NCBI GenBank assembly: GCA_015179045.1
Contig: WHUZ01000115.1
Coordinates: 62,001 to 126,000 of the forward strand
Direction: 5' to 3'
From: Kalaharituber pfeilii
Taxonomy: Eukaryota; Ascomycota; Pezizomycetes; Pezizales; Pezizaceae
DNA: 64,000 nucleotides
Of this stretch, positions 55,897 through 64,000 are shown piece by piece (within the stretch, counting starts at the first letter, position 1; each line of letters begins with the position of its first letter). Made by a program: the position numbers and the translations under genes. Below the pieces are notes generated by a model that worked only from the letters and a program-made list of their open reading frames with translations, was not told where the DNA came from and ran no database searches.

Positions 55897-56519
55897 TTTC
55901 AGTGATTGCGCGATGTTTCCTGCAGAAACATCATGACATAACAGTATAACAGTATGTTGTGACTACTGCATACAATAGCGTGTCGGTAAAGGAGAGCGCT
56001 GCTACTCGGAGGCATGTGGGGTGCAGCATGGAGATTGCAGCACAGACGCCTTGTATCTCGTGCATGTCCGTGAATTTGTGATGTTTAGTACAACGTTGTG
56101 AGGTTCACTTTCAGTGAGAGCGGCTACAATGAAGCAGGGTAAATGCATTTTGAGAACTGTTTGAATACTGCATTGGTTGTGAAAGCTTGTTTGCATTGCT
56201 AAATCCAAGTATGTAGGTAATGTAAAACTAGGATGGGCTACCAAAGCCTAGTGCCTGGTGCTCTCATGGGAATGCCGAACGTTATTTTAGTCAATGCGGC
56301 TAAGCCGTGACGGACTCACCAGTTGCAATCAGCAGCATCTAATTTTCATGGCGCATTAGGGATTCGGCAATGGCTCGTATTTGCGAACGTGCCGAATCAT
56401 TTCTAAGTACATAATGTCTTATTCACAACATGCGTTGTGAAGCTCCATGCATGAAACCAAGTATACACAAGGCAGGGAGAAACTCATCTTGAGACTCACG
56501 TCCATGCGCACCTACGCAC
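55897..56519. other. Gap without recognisable gene
   Basis: No exon, element end or RNA gene can be supported. The last 100 bp lead into the LINE of the right arm. Confidence 0.4.
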
Positions 56520-57608
56520 GGCAGCATTGATAGCTCCTGGCATAATACTGCAGTTGCCGAGAGCAGGATAGAGCGAGAGACAGATGAAGGGTGGAAAGCG
56601 GTATACACCGACGGAAGCAGGATAGAAGAGAGAACAGGGGTGGGACTGTAGAGAGAAGGGCCCACGTCGATGTATTTGGGAGCCAGGGCTACGGTAAACG
56701 ACGCAGAGCTAATAGCGATGGCAAGCGCCCTCAGAGAATGAAACGAGGAGCTGCTGATAGTCACGGACTCCAGAGTGGCCATCCGGAAACTCAGAAGCCT
56801 ATCCGAGGGCCTCGCAGCGCCAGGAGGAGCAGCCCACCTGGTCAGGAAGACATGGGAAGACAGGATCGCTCGAAGGGTATACACGTAGCAATACTTTGGG
56901 TCAAGGGCCACAAAGGCATCGAGGGAAACGAGCGGGCTGACAAGGCGGCAAAGATAGGTGCCCTCTTACCATACCAGGACAAGACGGTAACGGAGGCTGG
57001 AATGTGAATGGAGGCGAGAGCCCAGAGAGCGAGCGAGAGAGACAGGCTGGGTCTAAGATACAGACCGCTGGAGCACCTAGGCGGGCAGGCCACGGTGCTA
57101 GCGTGCCTTTTGAGAGGCAAGGGCCTCAGAGACTGGAGGCACAAGATAGGGAAGGAAGAGAGTTCAGAGTGCAGATGGTGCGAGGAAAGTGAATAGACAG
57201 CGGGGCACGTCTGGAATGAATGCAGAGTATGGAGACGAAGATGGCCAGGGGGAGCAGAGGCAGTGAAAGACCCCCTGGTAGAGATGCTGGAGTGGACAGG
57301 GCGATAACGGGCAGTTCTTATGTAACTTTCACATATATGGGGAGAGGTGCAGGGTTTGGAGGAGGTGTGGTGGCAGGGCGGGCTGGAAGCGATACACGGA
57401 CCACCGGAGACAGGCGAAGGAGAAGGGGATGCATTGGTAGAACTCTTGAGGTGGGCGGATCAGTAGCACGCGAGTTAGTAGCTTTAAACATTGTGTTTCG
57501 TGCCTGTTTACCTCACTTTATTTTCCATTTTCTCCTTTGTACTTAATATCTCACCATAGCCTTCAGGGCGGCACTCGAGTAATGATATCAAAAAAAAAAA
57601 AAAAAAAA
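56520..57608 (+). mobile_element. 5'-truncated LINE: RNase H domain and tail (right arm)
   Basis: The frame, with several stops and shifts, reads VYTDGSRIEE (first RNase H Asp), then VTDSRVAIRKLRSLSEGL, a GHKGIEGNERADKAAK block, and a CRWCEESE zinc knuckle. The hairpin CTCACCATAGCC..GGGCGGCACTCGAG and poly(A) end the element. It is the mirrored counterpart of 16,425-17,377 and reaches further 5'. Confidence 0.8.
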
Positions 57609-57737
57609 TTATGTACCTTTCACGGAGCGTCGGCAACGGGGCGGAGTCTTTTCTCTTTTTCATTTTTCTTTTCTTTTCTCTCCACTTCCATATGTAACTG
57701 ATCTCGCCATAGCCCGAAGGGCGGCATGCGAGAAAAG

Positions 57738-58340
57738 GTGAGGAGAGGAGACGAAGACATAGCGATTATGTGGGTGAAAGGACACCGGGGGATACCGGGG
57801 AACGAGGAAGCAGACAGGGCAGCGAGGATAGGAACTGCCCTTCAATACGAGGATGAGGTGATTACGGAGCCGGGATGGATCCAACAGGCGAAGCAGAGAA
57901 GAGCGGTAGAGAGGAACAGACTGGGGATGAGCTACCGCCCGCTGCGGAGGCTGGGGCACGGGGTGTCGAAGGTAGCGGGATTAATAGGCGGAAAGGGACT
58001 GAAGGCGTGGAGACACAAGCTGGGACAGATAGGGGACGCGAGCTGTCGCTGGTGTGGGGAAGGGGACGAGATGTACTCACACGTGATGGAGGGGTGTAGG
58101 ACGTGGAAGAGGAAGTTTCCAGGGGGGGGAAGAAGAATCAAGGAGACCGAAGAAGTCGGAGGACGGGGACCCGCTCCGGGCGGTAGTAGACCTGATGGAG
58201 GAGCCAATGTAGGGGAAGGCAGGAGGGAGAACGGAGGCGGGAGCGGAGGAAGCAGAGAGCCCTGTAACTAAGTAACTAAGTATCGCCGTAGCCCACAGGG
58301 CGGCAAGCGATTAATGATATTAAAAAAAAAAAAAAAAATG
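57738..58340 (+). mobile_element. 5'-truncated LINE (second family) with the longest ORF2 end
   Basis: The frame 57,726-58,271 is open for 181 codons: IMWVKGHRGIPGNEEADRAARIG (RNase H His and Asp block), a linker region (NRLGMSYRPLRRLG), a CRWCGEGDEMYSHVMEGC zinc knuckle and a Gly-rich end. The tail hairpin with stem ATCGC..GCGAT and poly(A) follows at 58,284-58,340. A stray hairpin at 57,704-57,733 abuts its 5' side. Confidence 0.85.
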
Positions 58341-58450
58341 CTGCAGTCGCCATGGACAGTGTCAAGCGGGGGCTAAGCCCTGCCATAGCGAACAGCTGCA
58401 AGCGGGGGGATGTGAATATTCCCCCCCCCACCAAAAAAAAAAAAAGGCCG
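58341..58450 (+). mobile_element. LINE 3' tail fragment (mirrors 15,583-15,702)
   Basis: Only a tail (GCCATAGCGAACAGCTGCAAGCGGGG and TATTC plus C-run and A-run) is present, set against the A-run of the previous element. It may be another tail-only insertion. Confidence 0.55.
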
Positions 58451-58769
58451 GAGCTAAGATTCGCTCATGAAATCGCACGCGCCCTGTCCATCATGTAATG
58501 ACAGTAAACGGTTGTGGTTCCATCACCCAACATCCAATCAGCTAACAGCTTTACATGTCGTAACCAGGGACAAGCTTGTGTGCGAGCCTAGAACCGTACT
58601 ATGGGTAACAGTTCTGACGTAGGGGAGAATGTTCCGTACTTTACAGATATAAATGCGGCGTCCTAGTATGTGCGTTACGCCTTGATCGTGATTTCCGAAG
58701 TACTGTAAATTGTTCAAGGGACAGTGGGCGTTAACATGTTTGAACATTAACATTTTCCCGTGAGTAACG

Positions 58770-59390
58770 GGTACTCGTTGCCAGCGTAAAGTGATGCAAC
58801 TTCTGAAGCTATGGTGCGACAGCCACAGATGACTATGCATGAAAAAATTGGAGAGCTAGAAGAATCATGTAGTATTGAGCTAGGAAATATCTAAAGGTAC
58901 TCGTTACCAGCATAAAGTAATGCAACTTCCGAAGCTGTGCGCAAGGTCTGTGCAAATGCCTGTGCAGGGTATGGCAGGTGTGGTTGAGTACTCATAAAAG
59001 TGGGGTGAGTTGCTGGCAATGTTATTGTATTCGGATTTCAGAATACTTTGTGTTTGATGTAATAACCAGCAGAGTAGGAGAGTATATTCTACGTAATATG
59101 CTAATATCTGAGTGGATGCCTTTAGTTGGGAATCGTCAGTCTCATGTGCCAGAGACATTCTCAAGTGCGTACATTGTAACGCAAGCCATTGAGTTCACCA
59201 TCTGGTAGAGCAACTTCAATAACCTTGATACCTTTAGATATTTCCTAGCTCATACTACGTGATTCTTCTTGCTGACTTCTTTCTCCAATTGTTTTCGCGC
59301 ATTTTTCACCTGTGCACAGACCTTGTACACAGCTTCGGAAGTTGCATCACTTTATGCTGGTAACGAGTACTCATGTAATTTGAGCCCTAA
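58770..59390. mobile_element. CTCGTTACCAGC-end MITE cluster (right arm)
   Basis: Mirrors 14,645-15,262 with the same three ends (near 58,772, 58,900 and 59,370). No extra copy is seen here. Confidence 0.62.
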
Positions 59391-60688
59391 ATGCGCTAAG
59401 TTTAGACCCCTAAAAGCCTATCCCACGTGCACTCGGCAATCTAGTTATCTTCCATGACGTCAACAGAGGGGTTTGTAACATCCTGGTAGAGTTGTTAGAG
59501 TATTTATTAAGCAATGTTGCAGTAGCAACAGAGAGTTTGCGGTACAGCTAAGAGCATGTATACATCTTAATCACCAGCAAGCTAAATTACAGTACGTAGG
59601 CAAAAGTCTTCGGGACTATGCAGTATAAGGAAAAGCATTTTTCCAAGCCTTGGAGTCACGCGCATGTATGCAGGAGGACCCCCCGTGAGAAAACACAACA
59701 ACTCAACCAAAAGTACTCCCTTTTGAATTCTGAGAAAGGATTAAGATTCTGTAATGCCCATTCATGTGGTCTATTATTTTTTTGCAATTCTTCAGCTACT
59801 TTATTGATTTTTTTAGTGATTTTTCGAACAGTACTGAAAAAAGAGGTGCAAGGAGGGTACGCTCGGATGTACGTCTTTGCTTTTCCTTATACTGCACAGT
59901 CCTGAAGACTTTTGCCTACGCATTGTACCAGCAATTATGCCGTTTAAACCTCTTTTCTTGAGATATCTTGGATTCCATACCAAATCAATTTTTTATATTG
60001 CGATTCTGTCTGTAGTACCTTTAGACGCTCCTCTATCATTAGAATCAATAAAATGACTTCTTAAGCAAGTCATGAAGCAAGCAGTTCCAGCCAAATTCCA
60101 CCTCTTAACTACTCGTATACACCTCCAGTTGAGCTGCAATGAGCCAGACTTGATCAAGAAAAGTTTATCTTTGTATCCTATGCATGGTTGTATTATCCTT
60201 GCCGGTAGTTACCTGTGTAGGATACGTATCGCAGACGCAAAGAATTTTACCCAAGTCGCAATCCCAAGTCGCAATCCCAAGTCGCTTGCAAAATCCGTAT
60301 GTGCTGTTGTGCTTAATTATCATGCTTCGTAATTACTCTAAGAATTTCACCCAGATGTTGCAAAATCCCTCTAATGAGTGCTTGTGAGAACTTCTTTTGA
60401 AAGTTGATCTCCACATCGCCATTCATACTTTTGAGATCTATAGTTCCTCCTTTCGTGCTAATTTGTGGCATATTGCAGGTTGCAGATGGTTCAGGTCACT
60501 CAGGATGAAAGTGGTATCTAGTGGCTAGAGGATAGCCAATTTTGTGGTTGGCAGGCTAGCGGCCCAGGTTGTGGGGCCGAGATGTAGCTAGTGTGGGGTT
60601 GGGCTACTCTATCTTATGAAAAGTCGCAGCTGTCAGTTTACAGTAAGTTACAAGTGCCAAGAGATCTGAAAATAAAATATGCTGTGTA

Positions 60689-61488
60689 CTTGTTCATTCA
60701 AAAAGTATTGGAACGGCTGGCTAATGCGTCAAAAAATTATGTAATGCATGCGCTCATATAGCTGTAAAGTGTAACCCCCGGTCCAAGGCTATAACTCGTG
60801 CCCGCATTCATTATCTTCTGACAATATACACATCATAGTCTTTCACTGTCTGCCTCTGTTATTGAATACTTGCTAGTTGCACCAAATGCAAGGTAAGTGA
60901 TATAATAAAGTAGCTCTGCAGTTACTAAACATATGAAGGTCCGCAGGTCACCAAAAAGAAGAGCCGCAATACTTAGCTCGCAAAACGTTAATGTACCCTA
61001 CAAGGCTATTTCTACCAGTATACTAGATGTATCTAAAACTACATGCTTTGATGTACTCGGTACAGTGTGCAATTGCAAGAGCTGCCAATAAAGGTTCTGA
61101 TTTCTGTTCAAGCTTTGTTCTAAACTCTCCGGATTTTAATCCTATTGAAAAAAAATCTGGTCTCATGAAGAAAAGAACCTTGAGGCGCTCGGAAAAATAT
61201 CATGGCAACCAGTGACATGGAACAGGTTAGTTGTGGAATAAGACTACTGTGGATGAGATCAATTGGCACATCTCTACTCTTTCTGGGATTATGGCTCACT
61301 TTATATAGATATTCAGATATTCTTCAGTTAATACTGCATCACTGAAGCATTTGTACAGTGCTGTGTGGTGGTGGTGCGTAAAGTATGAGTGTGTGCAGGG
61401 AGTAGGGGTGAACAGGAAGTAATCTTGATTATGCAATATGCAAGTATTACATAATTTATCCAGTTCCAACACTTTTTGAACGAGCGAG
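60689..61488 (+). mobile_element. Tc1/mariner relic (right arm)
   Basis: The ends CTTGTTCATTCAAAAAGTAT and, inverted, CTCGCTCGTTCAAAAAGTGT are next to TA. The plus frame 61,027-61,215 reads NSPDFNPIEKKSGLMKKR, the C-terminal catalytic block. The counterpart is 10,660-11,476. Confidence 0.82.
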
Positions 61489-62047
61489 TACTCTGTATCT
61501 CGTAATATTCTGGTTTACTGGACTAGTGATATTCTTATTTATAGTGTACGCCAGGCTAGCGATTCTAAGCCCAAAGACGCGTGAGGGCCGCTTTAGCCAG
61601 AGCAGCAATGCCTAGACTTCCGTGCTTAACATGAATGCAGCGGAAATACATGTGAGATGAGATTTCCGGATGCTCGCATTAACCACTACTTACGACCTAC
61701 TTTCTAGAATCTGGAAGTTTTTAGTTTTTTTCTTATTTAGTTATTTTTTTCAATAACTTTACTCACTTCCCTACTGCTGCGAAGGCTGTTAGGCTATAGC
61801 AAGAACTTCTGAACCCTGAAAAGAGGCTTTTGCAGCACCTTTCTTTCACTGGGACACTTAACTACTCGCCCATTTCAATTCTCAAAAATTGCATTGAGTT
61901 TATATTTTACATTTAACTGTCGTTTCTTCTTTTATTTGTCATTTTTGGGTTATTGGTGTCTGGCGGGGTTATCTGTATGGTCGCCAATATTTAAATCTTG
62001 ACCATGTCGCGTCCTTCAGCCGAAAAGGTTCAAAAAAGATACAAGTA

Positions 62048-62636
62048 CTCGGGGGTCAGGGTTAGTCTTCAGATGCATACGAGCTGCATAACTGGGCGTC
62101 TTGCAGATGCCCCATAGCAACGCAACATAGCATGGATAATCGAACAAAAGTCTTCAGAACTTTTATATGGGATTTACATACAAAAACTTCTATCATTAAA
62201 TTAATAAGGTATCGCAGCCCCACCAGCAGCAATAATAACTCAGAGTCTATTTGGAATACTTCTAACTGATGACAGCAACCTCTCCTTCATTATTTTTTCC
62301 CATTCCTCTTGTAGCTTTTCCTTCAGTACCTCCATGTCCTTAATCCGACAGCTTCTTTGCATCGTCACGTAGTGTAATAATTCTAAGACGCTCACCTCGT
62401 GTAGTCTCTCTATTCCGGAACTTGCTCGGACTGCCAAAATAATCTTTTCGGGTTTTTCGTAGCTTCATTGCTGCTGTAACTTATGCGCGTACTGGTATAT
62501 AGCTCTGTTGACAGTTATGTGTTTAGCGACACGTCTAAATTACGGTTAATTTGTGTTATTGTCCACATCGCGTTACCTAGAGGAGGCTTGGCAATGCAGT
62601 GCATAGCGCTTCTGAAGACTTACCCTTGACCCCGAG
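62048..62636 (-). mobile_element. Tc1/mariner element present only in the right arm
   Basis: The ends CTCGGGGGTCAGGGTTAGTC and, inverted, CTCGGGGTCAAGGGTAAGTC form 26-bp imperfect TIRs beside TA. On the minus strand, 62,437-62,165 encodes LQEEWEKIMKERLLSSVRSI and an IPNRL..VIIAAGG-type end, the usual C-terminus of Tc1 transposases. At 589 bp most of the gene is deleted. The left arm near 10,110 lacks it. Confidence 0.85.
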
Positions 62637-63930
62637 TACGACGTATGTATCTAAGAGTTGTAATTGTTGCATTCGCAATGTAGGCCAAATCTGGAGGTGC
62701 ATGGCGCACGCGAGGCTGCTTTTTGTTTTAACCCAGGCTCACTCCGCCCCTCCCTTTTCAGTCAGTCGGTTGCTGCCTTGCACTCCTCACTGCTCCGCCT
62801 CTACCTCAGTTGGGAATTCGGCTTCTTCGGGCATCGACGTCACAGAAAATAACGGCCCATCGAAGCCAGAAAATGTACACACCCCCAGTCATTTTCTATA
62901 TCCCGATTCGTGCTGTCCGCACACCCTTTATCCATCTACACACTTGGGCATAATTGGGGATTTACGGCGGCAGCTCCTTCGATCTAATAACCTGAGTCTG
63001 CGCGGAGTCGACCAAGAACGATTTGCCATGTGAGCATGGTCGCGCCAGCAAGCAACATGACCAAAATAGGGTTACAACAAGGCGCAAGTGCATTCACCCA
63101 TGGATTCCTGTCTATGGGAAGCGAATTCCTGCATCCTGATGTTCTCTCGATAGCTGCCTAATAGGTGGCGCAGAGATAGTGGCAGCCTAGAGTTTCGAAA
63201 TTATAAAACAGCTTGTTTCCATGAAGTGGGTGAAAGTTCGTACACGTACCTATCTTACAAACACAGAAACGCTGACGGGCTTATTACCGAGAATTACAGA
63301 CATTGGTTGTATCTCACGATATGTACCCGAAATAGCGTTTTTAGCAGTCTCTGTCCCGCCGAGTTTGTCACAATAAGACCGTTTTGATTCTTTTAACTGT
63401 TACCAATCAAGCATCCTGAAGTGGAGCCTTGGGACAACGGGATAACTCTCTTAACCCTCTGAAGCCGATTTCCACAATGGGAAACTTGACAACTAAAAGT
63501 GTTTCCAGTTTCAACAAGGGCCAGTGAGCGGATCCAAGCCTCGATTCAGCACCAGCTGTGTTAAGTGCCCTTCGGTGTTAGCTGCAATACTAAATGGGAT
63601 TCTCAAGACACTCCCTATCTTGTTCGAGACTGCTTGCATTACAGGTATGCCGAATACTGATACTGCCGAACTAGGACATACGGACTAGGGGCCGCTTTCA
63701 ATTCAGTTTATGCTATATTCCGACCAATTAAACACTAATAGGACCTGGATAGGACACTAGATGCGGTGTATGGCAGCACGACACACACACAGAGTCTTTC
63801 GGACCCGAACCATCCAGACTTACTTACATTACACATGGGGAGAGATCACCTCCTTACCAGTGCTAAATTTCTAGTTGAAACACTCCTATTCGTTTATGAA
63901 ACTGAATTCAGATGCAGGTTTAAAATTCCT

Positions 63931-63978
63931 TGCCATAGACCTTGGGGCGGCCAAAAAAAAAAAAAAAAAAAAAAAAAA
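63931..63978 (+). mobile_element. Partial LINE tail at the outer edge of the right arm
   Basis: CCTTGCCATAGACC..GGGGCGGCC is followed directly by about 24 A residues, without the closing GCGAG arm. It begins about 13 bp beyond the end of arm homology. Confidence 0.55.
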
Positions 63979-64000
63979 GAGGGTCCAAATAGATCGGAGC

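Larger units (their letters stand above)
56714..63918. repeat. Right arm of the giant inverted repeat
   Basis: It is the inverted counterpart of 8,633-17,377, 39 kb away. Single-base differences and indels are frequent enough to show that the arms have been apart for some time. The outer edge is near 63,918, where homology to 8,633 stops. Confidence 0.9.

Noticed and set aside
60184..60387. Short direct repeats AAGTCGCAATCCC as a regulatory array
   Set aside because: Only two or three copies, present as fewer in the left arm near 13,740; a small slippage product.

Overview
The window looks like a repeat-rich, gene-poor stretch of a filamentous ascomycete chromosome. The reasons are short spliceosomal introns (55-127 bp, GTAAGT-type donors, one perfect TACTAAC branch site), a NACHT-ankyrin STAND gene of the fungal type, Tad-like LINE RNase H fragments and a Fot1/pogo transposon. 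A repeat-bloated pezizomycete such as a truffle would fit, but that is inference. There are no prokaryotic operons, no CRISPR array and no recognisable tRNA or rRNA.

Layout. 190-4,620 (left) is an inverted, degenerate copy of 21,750-27,620. 6,674-8,120 (-) is an intact three-exon zinc-finger gene. 8,633-17,377 is the left arm of a giant inverted repeat whose right arm is 56,714-63,918; both arms carry the same LINE fragments, a Tc1 relic and MITEs. An ankyrin-array remnant (17,378-18,022) is fused to the inner end of the left arm. 29,078-34,523 is a STAND/NLR gene (NACHT_N, NACHT, ankyrins) broken by a solo LTR, a frameshifting insertion and a stop codon. 36,400-46,100 and 49,200-53,330 are nested transposons: a Ginger-like candidate, a Mutator-like family in two copies, a Fot1/pogo element, a hAT MITE, solo LTRs and LINE pieces. 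Two further intact-looking genes sit among them: a three-exon disordered protein (47,088-48,837, +) and a secreted proprotein with an acidic pro-region and a cationic C-terminal domain (54,684-55,358, -).

The most interesting signal is a tiered retroposon system. Many unrelated insertions end in the same hairpin, CTCGCC..GCCC-NNN-GGGC..GCGAG, followed by a short linker and poly(A); the outer stem changes by compensatory pairs between copies. The tail occurs on RNase H-encoding LINE ends, on a family that keeps only ORF1 (HAL1-like), and alone as inserts of about 60 bp with target-site duplications. Two of these tiny inserts have an empty site in a paralogous copy within this window. A second tail family shows a similar 65-67 bp insert.

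Because the window contains paralogous arms and transposon copies, several insertions can be dated relative to each other. Exon structures and target-site duplications were read by eye from the bases; no database search was possible.
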